From: Muricauda sp. SCSIO 64092
GTDB taxonomy: Bacteria; Bacteroidota; Bacteroidia; Flavobacteriales; Flavobacteriaceae
DNA length: 64,000 bases
Direction of reading: 5' to 3'
NCBI RefSeq assembly: GCF_023016285.1
Contig: NZ_CP095413.1
Coordinates: 4,533,501 to 4,597,500, forward strand
The stretch's first letter is position 1; each line of letters begins with the position of its first letter. Position numbers and translations under genes: made by a program. This document shows positions 46,106 to 54,880 of this stretch, in pieces. Under the pieces are notes generated by a model that saw only the letters and a list, made by a program, of their open reading frames with translations, was not told the origin of the DNA and did no database searches.

Positions 46106-47092
46106 ATGAAGAGATATTTTTTGCTGTTGGGTGCGGCTATTTTGGTATCTAGTTGTGGAGATGATGACGGCCCTGGTGGTATTCAGCTTGCAACTACAAC
46201 CTTGGCCGAACAAATAGTAGAGGACGATGCAGCAATTCTGGACTATTTAGAAACCCATTTCTATAATTATGAGGAGTTTCAAAATCCACCGGAAAACTTT
46301 AATTTCAGGGTTCGGATTGAACCAATTGCAGGGGACAACTCGGACAAAATCCCTCTTTCACAACAGGTTTCTTCGGCAGTAATCAACGTCAGTTCCAATG
46401 AAACTACTTTCCCGTTGCCAGGAGAGGAAACCGATGTACCACATACCTATTACTTTTTACAAATTCGGGAAGGTCAGGGTCCTAGTCCTACTGTTGGGGA
46501 TTCTACCTTGCTCAAAGTTGAGGGGCAGTTACTGGATGGTTTTGTTTTTGATAGTACTGCGGATTTTGGTTGGCTTCCATTATATGAAACCCCCTTAAGA
46601 GGCTTCGCAAATTCTGTGGCACAGATGAAAGGAGGTACACCTGAGGGTATTGTGGTTAATCCTGACGGGAGCTCCCAAATTACGGATAGTGGCATAGGCC
46701 TTATGATCATTCCTTCTGGCCTGGCCTATTTTAATCGTCCCCCTGATGGTACGCAGATTCCATTATTTGCACCATTGGTATTTACTTTTGAATTGGGTTT
46801 GGTAACAGAAAATACGGATACGGATAACGATGGGATCCCTAATATGGAAGAAGACTTGGATGGGGATGGGTTTTTATTTAATGATAATACAGATCTTGAA
46901 AGTGAGATAGAGCGTGGATTACAAATTGCCTTTCCCAATTTCCGAGATCCGGATGATGATGGGGATGGCGTTTTAACACGCGATGAAATATCGGATGAAA
47001 ACGGAAACATCATTTTTCCCTATCCGGATACGGATAATGATGGCACCCCGGATTATTTGGATTTCAATATTCTTAGGGAACCGGGAAATTAA
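46106..47092 (+). CDS. FKBP-type peptidyl-prolyl isomerase lipoprotein with Asp-rich calcium-like repeats
   Basis: About 328 residues from ATG 46106, chosen because a lipoprotein signal (MKRYFLLLGAAILVSSCGDD) starts there, 22 codons after an upstream Met. An FKBP domain (GDSTLLKVEGQLLDGFVFDS, then SGIGLMIIPSGLAYFN) catalyses proline isomerisation in secreted proteins. A C-terminal Asp-rich region (NTDTDNDGIPNMEEDLDGDG and DDDGDGVLTRDE) looks like thrombospondin type 3-style calcium-binding repeats. Family is firm; target proteins unknown. Confidence 0.88.
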   Translation: MKRYFLLLGAAILVSSCGDDDGPGGIQLATTTLAEQIVEDDAAILDYLETHFYNYEEFQNPPENFNFRVRIEPIAGDNSDKIPLSQQVSSAVINVSSNETTFPLPGEETDVPHTYYFLQIREGQGPSPTVGDSTLLKVEGQLLDGFVFDSTADFGWLPLYETPLRGFANSVAQMKGGTPEGIVVNPDGSSQITDSGIGLMIIPSGLAYFNRPPDGTQIPLFAPLVFTFELGLVTENTDTDNDGIPNMEEDLDGDGFLFNDNTDLESEIERGLQIAFPNFRDPDDDGDGVLTRDEISDENGNIIFPYPDTDNDGTPDYLDFNILREPGN

Positions 47093-47097
47093 AATAG

Positions 47098-47242
47098 AAA
47101 AAGGAGGTGTCTAAAAAGTCGCAACAACACTAAAATGTCATATTGAGCGCAGTCGAAATACATTGATATTCCAAGCCAAGGTTTAATTTTCTCGACTACG
47201 CTCGAAATTGTAATAGTACAGACTTTTAGACACCCCTTTTTC
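47098..47242. repeat. 145-bp foldback element between convergent genes
   Basis: The ends (47098-47120 and 47221-47242) form an inverted repeat of about 21 bp around AGGTGTCTAAAAAGTC. A second inner pair (ATTGAGCGCAGTCGA at about 47142-47156, TCGACTACGCTCGAA at about 47192-47206) nests inside. Both orientations can form a long hairpin with a T-run, so it probably ends transcription of the FKBP and porin genes. The inner GAGCGCAGTCGAA motif is a widespread intergenic repeat in this family of bacteria. Confidence 0.7.
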
Positions 47243-47261
47243 GTTTTCCGTTTTTTCCGGC

Positions 47262-47846
47262 CTACAGTTTTAAACTAAAGCTTAGGATCAACTGATCGGG
47301 CCGCGTATCCACCCGGTCATCCACATTGACAATATTGGAGTTGATAAAGCTGATCTCATTTTCAGTAAATCCCCTTTCGTATCTAAGATCGATGCCAAAT
47401 TTTCCCAAGTTGACACCGGCGCCAAGATTGAAACCCAAGGTCAGATCATTGTCGATATCATCTATGGTGACATCGTCAAATTTACTGTTAAGGATGTATT
47501 GGAAGGATGGACCGATAAAGGCATGTAAGGGGCCAATGATCTTGGTTCCCACAAGCAAAGGCACATCCAATTTTTGAATTTTCAGGTCCCCTTCATCGTA
47601 ACCGGATGTGGTACTGGTGTACACCAATTCCGGCCTGAGATAGATCCTGTTTCCCAACTTTCCATAGACCCCAACGTGGAAACCGGCGTTTCGATCAGGG
47701 TTTTCAAAGGCATTTTCTACAGAGTTAAAGTAATCACCGTTACCATTGTAGTTCAATCCGGCCTTGATTCCAAAACCCGATCCCGCTTGCGCATGCAGTC
47801 CATAGCCTACCAAAATAGCGGCTACAATCAAAAGTGTTTTTCTCAT
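47262..47846 (-). CDS. outer-membrane beta-barrel (porin-family) protein
   Basis: Protein of 194 residues with signal peptide (MRKTLLIVAAILVGYGLHAQ) and an eight-strand-sized barrel of the PF13568 type. Strand signs: GFGIKAGLNYN at the start, GFNLGAGVNLGKFGIDLRY near the end, and LILSFSLKL with C-terminal hydrophobic alternation. Acidic loops occur between strands (DDVTIDDIDNDL). No substrate can be inferred. Followed downstream by the foldback element. Confidence 0.85.
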   Translation of the reverse strand: MRKTLLIVAAILVGYGLHAQAGSGFGIKAGLNYNGNGDYFNSVENAFENPDRNAGFHVGVYGKLGNRIYLRPELVYTSTTSGYDEGDLKIQKLDVPLLVGTKIIGPLHAFIGPSFQYILNSKFDDVTIDDIDNDLTLGFNLGAGVNLGKFGIDLRYERGFTENEISFINSNIVNVDDRVDTRPDQLILSFSLKL

Positions 47847-47902
47847 AATGTGTTTCGTTTAATGAATTATGATGAAAAGGGTATCAAAGACGATACCAAA
47901 AC

Positions 47903-48856
47903 CTATTTTCTTTTCAACACTTTTAAAACGGCGGCTTCAATGGCTTTATTGTTGAGCCCGTACTTCTCCATGAGCTGGTCCGGGGTACCACTTTCCCCAA
48001 AGGTGTCCTGGGTGGCCACAAACTCCTGAGGTGTAGGCTGATGGAGTGCAAGGGTTCTTGCCACACTTTCACCCAGTCCCCCAAGAAAATTATGTTCCTC
48101 TGCGGTAACGATACATCCCGTTTTTCCTATGGAATCCAAAATGGCCTTTTCATCCAAGGGTTTTATGGTGTGTATGTTGATGACCTCACAGGAAATGCCC
48201 TGGTTTTCCAGATTTTCGGCCGCAAGCAATGCTTCCCAGACCAAATGTCCCGTAGCTACGATGGTCACATCCGTTCCCTCATTCAATAGTACGGCCTTGC
48301 CTATTTCAAACTCCTGGTCCACCGGGGTAAAATTGGCCACTTTGGGACGACCAAAACGGAGGTAGACCGGCCCGTGGTGTTCCGCAATGGCTATGGTCGC
48401 CGCTTTGGTTTGGTTAAAATCACAGGGATTGATCACGGTCATCCCGGGCAACATTTTCATCAATCCGATATCCTCAAGGATTTGATGGGTTGCTCCGTCC
48501 TCACCCAGGGTAACACCGGCATGGGAGGCGCAGATCTTTACATTTTTATGGGAGTAGGCAATGGACTGCCTAATTTGATCATAGACCCTACCTGTCGCAA
48601 AATTGGCGAAAGTAGTGGCGAAGGGAATTTTTCCGCCAATCGTTAAACCTGCGGCAATCCCCATCATATTGGCCTCGGCAATTCCCACTTGAAAAAAACG
48701 TTCCGGATTTTCGTCGATAAAGGTTTCGATCTTGAGCGATCCCACCAAATCGGCACATAAAGCGACCACATTTGGGTTGGTTCTTCCCAGTTCCGTCATC
48801 CCCGCACCAAAACCGCTGCGGGTATCTTTCTTTCCTTGATCTGTATATTTTGTCAT
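47903..48856 (-). CDS. transketolase, C-terminal subunit
   Basis: 317-residue second half of a split transketolase or related thiamine diphosphate enzyme; pentose phosphate pathway. Contains the pyrimidine-binding Glu region with QVGIAEANMMGIAAGL and the C-terminal transketolase fold (CEVINIHTIKPLDEKAILDS and GGLGESVARTLA). The preceding gene encodes the N-terminal half, with about 50 bp between them, so both are one operon. Similar split enzymes are also annotated as 1-deoxyxylulose synthase-like; transketolase is preferred because of the DGELQEGQ motif in the partner. Confidence 0.9.
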   Translation of the reverse strand: MTKYTDQGKKDTRSGFGAGMTELGRTNPNVVALCADLVGSLKIETFIDENPERFFQVGIAEANMMGIAAGLTIGGKIPFATTFANFATGRVYDQIRQSIAYSHKNVKICASHAGVTLGEDGATHQILEDIGLMKMLPGMTVINPCDFNQTKAATIAIAEHHGPVYLRFGRPKVANFTPVDQEFEIGKAVLLNEGTDVTIVATGHLVWEALLAAENLENQGISCEVINIHTIKPLDEKAILDSIGKTGCIVTAEEHNFLGGLGESVARTLALHQPTPQEFVATQDTFGESGTPDQLMEKYGLNNKAIEAAVLKVLKRK

Positions 48857-48906
48857 TGCTATAGGTTATTCCCATTTAGGGAATGGATTTTAATTAAAGA
48901 GTTGTA

Positions 48907-49752
48907 TTAGTAGTCGCCCAAGGTTTCCGGGTTTTGGGCCAATGCGGTTTCCAATTGTTCGTCATTTGGGGCCTTCCCGTGCCATGCATGGGTATGCATC
49001 ATAAAATCTACACCATTGCCCATCATTGTGGTCATCACAATACAGACCGGTTTTCCTTTTCCGGTCCTTTGTTTCGCCTCTTTTAATCCTTCGATGACCT
49101 GCCCTAAATCGTTTCCATTTTCAATTTCAAGGACATCCCATCCAAAAGCCCTGAATTTTTCGGGAACATCCCCCAAAGGCATCACTTTTTCGGTTGGACC
49201 GTCAATTTGTTGCCCATTGCGATCTACCGTCGCAATGAGGTTATCCACTTTATGTGCTGCAGCAAACATAATGGCTTCCCAATTTTGTCCTTCCTGCAAC
49301 TCCCCATCCCCATGAAGGCTGTATACCAGATGATTGTCCTTGTTCAGCTTTTTTGCCAAAGCCGCTCCCAGGGCAACGGACATTCCCTGACCCAGGGAAC
49401 CACTGGCCACCCGTATCCCGGGAAGTCCCTCATGCGTGGTCGGGTGTCCCTGCAGTCTTGAGTTGATCAATCGAAAGGTGTTGAGTTCCTCCAGAGGAAA
49501 ATAACCGCGCCTTGCCAGTACACTATAGAAAACCGGGGAAATGTGACCGTTGGAAAGGAAAAACACATCTTCACCATGCCCATCCATATCAAATCCTTCT
49601 TTCAGGTCCATTACTTCATTGTACAATGTCACAAAAAACTCGGTACAACCCAAAGAGCCCCCGGGATGACCGGAATTTACCTTATGGACCATCCTTAAGA
49701 TGTCCCGTCTTACCTGAACCACCAGTTCTTCCAATTCAGAAATCGTTGCCAT
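48907..49752 (-). CDS. transketolase, N-terminal (TPP-binding) subunit
   Basis: 281-residue N-terminal half. Conserved elements are HKVNSGHPGGSLGCTEFFVT, the invariant GSLGQGMSVALGAALA, and the TPP/Mg motif GDGELQEGQNWEA. Heterodimerises with the C-terminal subunit encoded immediately downstream. A good promoter precedes it at 49774-49804. Confidence 0.9.
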   Translation of the reverse strand: MATISELEELVVQVRRDILRMVHKVNSGHPGGSLGCTEFFVTLYNEVMDLKEGFDMDGHGEDVFFLSNGHISPVFYSVLARRGYFPLEELNTFRLINSRLQGHPTTHEGLPGIRVASGSLGQGMSVALGAALAKKLNKDNHLVYSLHGDGELQEGQNWEAIMFAAAHKVDNLIATVDRNGQQIDGPTEKVMPLGDVPEKFRAFGWDVLEIENGNDLGQVIEGLKEAKQRTGKGKPVCIVMTTMMGNGVDFMMHTHAWHGKAPNDEQLETALAQNPETLGDY

Positions 49753-49773
49753 GTATTATTTTTATTAAGGTAC

Positions 49774-49804
49774 CAAATGTAACCGCAATCCTATCTTTTA
49801 GCAA
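49774..49804 (-). promoter_or_regulatory. promoter of the transketolase operon
   Basis: Minus strand TTG (complement of 49802-49804), 20-nt spacer, TACATTTG (complement of 49774-49781), 22 bp upstream of the start codon. Confidence 0.6.
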
Positions 49805-49910
49805 ATGAAATCCCTTCATTTTTATTAGAGACTATCAACAGTAAACTTTATTTGTTTGTTAAGGGAGTGCTCAAGCGGAGATGGCTATATTTGCTCCTTA
49901 AATTTTTTGT

Positions 49911-51041
49911 TTGAAATTTAACCTTCTTCATACGGATACCCACACAAAGGCCAGGGCCGGTGAGATTCATACGGGGCACGGCACCATCCAAACCCCAATT
50001 TTTATGCCGGTGGGTACGGTGGCCTCGGTCAAAGGGGTCCACCAAAGGGAACTAAAAGAGGATATCGCACCGGATATCATCCTTGGAAATACCTATCACC
50101 TGTACCTAAGGCCCGGCATAGAGATTATGGAGAAAGCGGGAGGGCTGCACCAATTCATGGGTTGGGATGGGAATATATTGACGGACAGTGGAGGATATCA
50201 GGTATATTCCTTATCGGGAAATCGCAAAATAAAGGAGGAAGGGGTAAATTTCAAATCCCATATTGACGGTTCCAGCCATTTTTTTTCGCCGGAACGGGTA
50301 ATGGAAATCCAGCGCTCCATAGGAGCGGATATTATTATGACCTTTGATGAGTGTACCCCTTATCCCTGTGACTATGCCTATGCCAAACGTTCCATGGATT
50401 TGACCCATAGGTGGTTGGATAGGTGTTTGGACCATTTGAAAAAGGTACCGGAAAAATACGATTACCCCCAGGCGTTTTTTCCCATTGTACAGGGTTCCAC
50501 CTATAACGACCTACGCAGGCAATCTGCAGAGTATATTGCCAATACCAATGCTTTTGGGAATGCCATAGGAGGACTTTCCGTTGGGGAACCGGCAGAGGAA
50601 ATGTATGCCATGTCGGAAATTGTCTGCGATATCCTCCCAAAGGAAAAACCACGTTACCTCATGGGGGTGGGAACCCCGATCAACATTTTGGAAAACATTG
50701 CCTTGGGGATTGATATGTTTGACTGTGTGATGCCGACGAGGAATGCGAGAAATGGCATGTTATTTACTGCGCATGGTACCATTAACATCAAAAACAAAAA
50801 ATGGGAAGATGATTTTTCCCCAATTGATGAAATGGGTATTACGTTTGTGGACACGGAGTATACCAAAGCCTATCTGAGACACCTTTTTGCGGCCAACGAA
50901 TATCTGGGGAAACAGATCGCTACCATTCATAACCTGGGATTTTATCTTTGGCTGGTGAGAACGGCCAGGGAAAAGATCATCAACGGGGAGTTTGAAACGT
51001 GGAAGACCCAAATGGTAAAACAAATGGATAAGAGATTGTAG
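49911..51041 (+). CDS. tgt: queuine tRNA-ribosyltransferase Tgt, TTG start, zinc cysteines absent
   Basis: 376-residue tRNA-guanine transglycosylase that inserts preQ1 at G34. Start is TTG 49911 because the family N-terminus (MKFNLLHTDTHTKARAGEIH) begins exactly there and no ATG fits. DSGGYQVYSL with the nucleophile-region Asp, TFDECTPYP, and GGLSVGEPAEEM are conserved. The usual zinc cysteines CxCxxC are not there; the corresponding region reads FVDTEYTKAYLRHLF, and only the His of TIHN remains. I recall such a form from related flavobacteria. It ends overlapping the LptF/G gene by 1 nt. Confidence 0.93.
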   Translation: MKFNLLHTDTHTKARAGEIHTGHGTIQTPIFMPVGTVASVKGVHQRELKEDIAPDIILGNTYHLYLRPGIEIMEKAGGLHQFMGWDGNILTDSGGYQVYSLSGNRKIKEEGVNFKSHIDGSSHFFSPERVMEIQRSIGADIIMTFDECTPYPCDYAYAKRSMDLTHRWLDRCLDHLKKVPEKYDYPQAFFPIVQGSTYNDLRRQSAEYIANTNAFGNAIGGLSVGEPAEEMYAMSEIVCDILPKEKPRYLMGVGTPINILENIALGIDMFDCVMPTRNARNGMLFTAHGTINIKNKKWEDDFSPIDEMGITFVDTEYTKAYLRHLFAANEYLGKQIATIHNLGFYLWLVRTAREKIINGEFETWKTQMVKQMDKRL

Positions 51042-52123
51042 TGCTGACCATATTGGATAAATACATATTAAAGCGTTATGTCGCCACTTTTTTGGGGATT
51101 TTGCTGCTGTTTATCCCTATTGGTATCATGATCAGTTTGGCGGAAAAGATCGGCAAAATCATAGATAACGAGGCCCCCCTTGGAGAGGTAATTATGTTTT
51201 ATGGCAATTTTAGCCTGGTTTTGGGGAACCTGTTAATGCCCATATTGCTCTTCCTGTCCATCATTTTCTTCACCTCCAAACTGGCAAGCAATACGGAGAT
51301 CGTGGCGATGTTGAGTTCAGGGATTTCCTATCGGCGGTTTCTACGACCCTATTTCCTTGGGGCAGCTATTGTGGCCGTCCTTATCTTTTTTATGGGGCAA
51401 TTTATAGTGCCCAATGCCAGTATTGGCTTTAATGAGTTTGAATATAAGTACTTTAAGAAGGGAAGACAGACCCGACAGACCACCAATATCTTCAACCAAC
51501 TGAACGAAAAGGACTTTATTTATGTAAGCAGTTTTGATCCCGATCGAAAAATTGGTTACAATTTCACCTATGAGCGTTTTGATGGGGATGATGAGTTGGT
51601 CTTTAAGATAAGCGCGGCCAATATTCGATGGGTGGAAAAGGACAGTGTGTACCGATTGACCTCCTATACAAAACGGAAGATAAGGGAGGGGCATGAACTT
51701 GTGGAGACCAAAAGAAGGTTGGATACCCTGTTTACCTTTCAAATAGGGGATCTGACCCCCGTCTCCTATGTGGCGGATACCAAAAACCTATTTGAACTCA
51801 ATGATTTTATAGAAGACCAGCGCAAAAAGGGGGCCGCCAACATCAACACCTATATATTGGCCAAATACAAAAGATGGGCCCTGCCCATAGCCGCATTTAT
51901 CCTTACCATAATTGCGGTTGCGGTTTCCTCGGTGAAGAGAAGGGGCGGAATGGGCTTCAATCTACTGGTGGGCATAGCTTTGGGGATGGTCTATATCTTT
52001 TTTGACAGGATTTTCGGCACCCTGGCGGAACAGTCCGGATTTTCGCCATTGCTGGCCGTTTTAATACCAAATGTTGTTTTTGGTGTCATAGGGCTTTACC
52101 TGCTTCAAAAAGCAAAAAGATAG
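51041..52123 (+). CDS. LptF/LptG family LPS export permease
   Basis: 360-residue permease with six transmembrane helices (three at each end) around a periplasmic beta-jellyroll-type domain; N-terminal MLTILDKYILKRYVATFLGI is a classic start. The GTG start at 51041 overlaps the tgt stop codon by 1 nt. It works with LptB (at 1767-2507). Whether it is LptF or LptG cannot be told; the other subunit is not in the window. Confidence 0.88.
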   Translation: MLTILDKYILKRYVATFLGILLLFIPIGIMISLAEKIGKIIDNEAPLGEVIMFYGNFSLVLGNLLMPILLFLSIIFFTSKLASNTEIVAMLSSGISYRRFLRPYFLGAAIVAVLIFFMGQFIVPNASIGFNEFEYKYFKKGRQTRQTTNIFNQLNEKDFIYVSSFDPDRKIGYNFTYERFDGDDELVFKISAANIRWVEKDSVYRLTSYTKRKIREGHELVETKRRLDTLFTFQIGDLTPVSYVADTKNLFELNDFIEDQRKKGAANINTYILAKYKRWALPIAAFILTIIAVAVSSVKRRGGMGFNLLVGIALGMVYIFFDRIFGTLAEQSGFSPLLAVLIPNVVFGVIGLYLLQKAKR

Positions 52124-52156
52124 CAGTTTGCACTTTAAATAGGGTTGGGGAATACC

Positions 52157-52189
52157 TTGTGACAAATCTTCCAATAGTTTTTATATTTG
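52157..52189 (+). promoter_or_regulatory. promoter of accA
   Basis: TTG at 52157-52159, 22-nt spacer, TATATTTG at 52182-52189, 31 bp before the accA start. Confidence 0.65.
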
Positions 52190-52220
52190 CCTCACCAACC
52201 AAATAATCAAGATCGTTTTC

Positions 52221-53174
52221 ATGGAATACTTGGAATTTGAGCTTCCCATAAAAGAATTGGAGGAGCAACTCGAGAAATGTAAGGTGATTGGGGAAGAAAG
52301 TGACGTGGACGTTACCGAAACCTGTCAGCAGATTGAAAAGAAGCTCGCCGATACAAAAAAGGACATTTACAAGAATTTGACTGCATGGCAGAGGGTCCAG
52401 CTTTCAAGGCATCCCAACCGTCCCTATACCATGGATTACATCAACGCCATTTGCGGGGATTCCTTTTTGGAACTCCATGGCGACCGTACGGTTAGGGATG
52501 ACAAGGCCATGGTAGGTGGTCTTGGTAAGATCGGTGACCAAAGCTATATGTTCATTGGACAACAAAAGGGGTATAATACAAAGACCAGGCAATATCGAAA
52601 TTTTGGTATGGCCAATCCGGAAGGCTATCGCAAAGCCTTACGGTTGATGCGTTCCGCAGAAAAGTTTGGCATTCCCGTTGTCTCTTTGGTCGATACCCCG
52701 GGGGCCTATCCCGGAATTGAAGCCGAGGAACGCGGACAAGGAGAAGCCATTGCTCGAAACATTTTGGAAATGACCCGACTCAAAGTGCCCATCATTGTGG
52801 TAATCATTGGTGAGGGAGCATCCGGAGGCGCTTTGGGAATTGGAGTGGGGGATAAGGTACTGATGTTGGAAAATACCTGGTATTCCGTCATTTCCCCAGA
52901 ATCCTGCTCTTCCATTCTATGGAGAAGCTGGGAATATAAGGAACAAGCGGCCGAAGCCCTTAAACTGACGGCCACGGACATGAAAAAACTCAAGCTTATC
53001 GATGAAATTGTCCGGGAACCGCTGGGAGGTGCCCATAGTGATCGGGACAAGGCCTTTGATATTGTCAAGAAGAAAATTGCTTTACATTTTGAGGAGCTTA
53101 AAAAGTTATCACCAAAAGATTTGGTACGGATTCGAATGGAAAAATACGCCAACATGGGTGTCTTTAATGGCTAA
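52221..53174 (+). CDS. accA: acetyl-CoA carboxylase carboxyltransferase subunit alpha
   Basis: 317-residue AccA, which forms malonyl-CoA with AccD for fatty acid synthesis. Conserved runs are [51 protein letters not shown], and [11 protein letters not shown]. Length and start ([19 protein letters not shown]) agree with the family. Monocistronic with its own promoter. AccD is not in this window. Confidence 0.96.
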   Translation: MEYLEFELPIKELEEQLEKCKVIGEESDVDVTETCQQIEKKLADTKKDIYKNLTAWQRVQLSRHPNRPYTMDYINAICGDSFLELHGDRTVRDDKAMVGGLGKIGDQSYMFIGQQKGYNTKTRQYRNFGMANPEGYRKALRLMRSAEKFGIPVVSLVDTPGAYPGIEAEERGQGEAIARNILEMTRLKVPIIVVIIGEGASGGALGIGVGDKVLMLENTWYSVISPESCSSILWRSWEYKEQAAEALKLTATDMKKLKLIDEIVREPLGGAHSDRDKAFDIVKKKIALHFEELKKLSPKDLVRIRMEKYANMGVFNG

Positions 53175-53252
53175 GCCCTATGTTTCTGTTTTTTAGAAAT
53201 CGATTACTGTATTACTTTTCCTATTTTTTGCGTTGTTAACACATTTTATAAG

Positions 53253-53277
53253 TTATCAACAATACTTTTGTTGATGA
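53253..53277. promoter_or_regulatory. possible DnaA-box pair upstream of dnaB
   Basis: TTATCAACA (53253-53261) differs by one base from the DnaA box TTATCCACA; its complement-strand neighbour TCATCAACA (53269-53277) differs by two. A palindrome CAACAA/TTGTTG overlaps them. The site is 65-88 bp before the dnaB start. Confidence 0.35.
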
Positions 53278-53341
53278 CAAGTGAACATCAGGAACCTAAA
53301 ACTTAAAGTTAACTAAAGGTTAATTCCATACTTTCGCAGAC

Positions 53342-54880
53342 ATGGAGAACACAAACCCAATTGTTGGTCGTCGCATAGACAAATCTACGATCATAAACTT
53401 GGAGCGCGGTAAAATACCACCTCAAGCTGTTGATTTAGAGGAAGTTGTATTGGGAGCAATGATGATTGACAAAAAAGGGGTGGACGAGGTCATTGATATT
53501 TTACATCCCGATGTGTTCTACAAGGATGCGCACCGCTTTATTTATGAAGCCATCTTTACACTTTTCGAATCCTCTGAACCAGTGGACTTATTAACCGTTT
53601 CCGCCCAATTAAAGAAGGAAGGACACCTAGAGGCGGTGGGCGGTGATTTTTATTTGATCAGACTTACACAAAAGGTAGCCTCCTCGGCGCATATTGAGTT
53701 TCATGCGCGAATCATCCTTCAAAAATTCATTCAGCGGAGTTTGATCAAGATTTCAAACGAGATCATTGAGGATGCCTATGACGAATCCACCGATGTTTTT
53801 GACTTGTTGGATGGTGCGGAAGCCAAATTATACGAAGTCACCCAGGGCAATCTCAAACGTTCGGCGGAGACGGCCCAGAATTTGGTAATACAGGCAAAGA
53901 AGCGAATTGAGGAAATTTCAAACAAAGAAGGATTAAGTGGTATCCCCTCTGGTTTTGATAAAGTGGATAAGCTTACCTCGGGTTGGCAACCCAGTGATTT
54001 GATTATTATTGCGGCCAGACCAGGTATGGGTAAAACAGCCCTGACGCTATCCATGGCCCGAAATATGGCCGTAAATGCCGATATTCCCGTTGCCTTCTTT
54101 TCCCTTGAAATGTCTTCCGTACAATTGATTACCCGGTTGATTTCCTCGGAAACCGGACTTTCCTCGGAAAAACTAAGGACAGGAAGACTGGAAAAGCACG
54201 AATGGGAGCAATTGAACGTTAAGGTAAAGGCTTTGGAAAAAGCACCGCTCTTTATAGACGATACCCCCTCATTGTCCATTTTTGATCTTAGGGCCAAGGC
54301 CAGAAGATTGGAATCCCAACACAAAATTAAACTGATCATCATTGATTATCTGCAGTTGATGACGGCCGGAGGTAGCCAAAAAGGGGGAAATCGGGAGCAG
54401 GAAATATCTACCATTTCAAGGAACTTGAAGGCGTTGGCCAAAGAGCTCAATGTTCCGGTAATTGCGCTGTCCCAATTATCCCGTGCCGTGGAGACCCGGG
54501 GAGGTAGCAAGCGCCCGATTTTATCGGATTTAAGGGAATCGGGAGCCATTGAACAGGATGCCGACATTGTTTCCTTTATCTATCGTCCCGAATATTATAA
54601 GATTGAGGAATGGGACGATGAGGATCGCACCCCTACACAGGGTCAAGCAGAGTTTATTGTGGCCAAACACCGTAATGGAGGATTGGATAATATTAGGTTA
54701 AAGTTTATTGGTAACCTCGGTAAATTCGATAATTTAGATGAGTTCGACTCACCTTTTGAGTTTCAATCCAAGATGAACGATGATGATGAAAACCCGTTCA
54801 ATCCCACATCTTTGCCGAGTGCCGATCAGGCTTTTGGCAGTGCACTCAATGAAGGTGAAGAGGATGATATTCCCTTTTAA
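53342..54880 (+). CDS. dnaB: replicative DNA helicase DnaB
   Basis: 512-residue hexameric replicative helicase. N-terminal helical domain about 20-120 (PPQAVDLEEVVLGAMMI). RecA-like motor domain with Walker A AARPGMGKTALTL, FFSLEMSS, the Walker B IIDYLQLMTAGG, and the DRESGAIEQDADIV-type motif. The acidic tail of the family ends ...EEDDIPF. The 3' end overlaps the next gene's start by 17 nt. Confidence 0.96.
   Translation: MENTNPIVGRRIDKSTIINLERGKIPPQAVDLEEVVLGAMMIDKKGVDEVIDILHPDVFYKDAHRFIYEAIFTLFESSEPVDLLTVSAQLKKEGHLEAVGGDFYLIRLTQKVASSAHIEFHARIILQKFIQRSLIKISNEIIEDAYDESTDVFDLLDGAEAKLYEVTQGNLKRSAETAQNLVIQAKKRIEEISNKEGLSGIPSGFDKVDKLTSGWQPSDLIIIAARPGMGKTALTLSMARNMAVNADIPVAFFSLEMSSVQLITRLISSETGLSSEKLRTGRLEKHEWEQLNVKVKALEKAPLFIDDTPSLSIFDLRAKARRLESQHKIKLIIIDYLQLMTAGGSQKGGNREQEISTISRNLKALAKELNVPVIALSQLSRAVETRGGSKRPILSDLRESGAIEQDADIVSFIYRPEYYKIEEWDDEDRTPTQGQAEFIVAKHRNGGLDNIRLKFIGNLGKFDNLDEFDSPFEFQSKMNDDDENPFNPTSLPSADQAFGSALNEGEEDDIPF

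Noticed and set aside
49886..49893. Full promoter of tgt around TATATTTG.
   Set aside because: The -7 box matches but no TTG lies 17-23 nt upstream, so it is not listed as a promoter.
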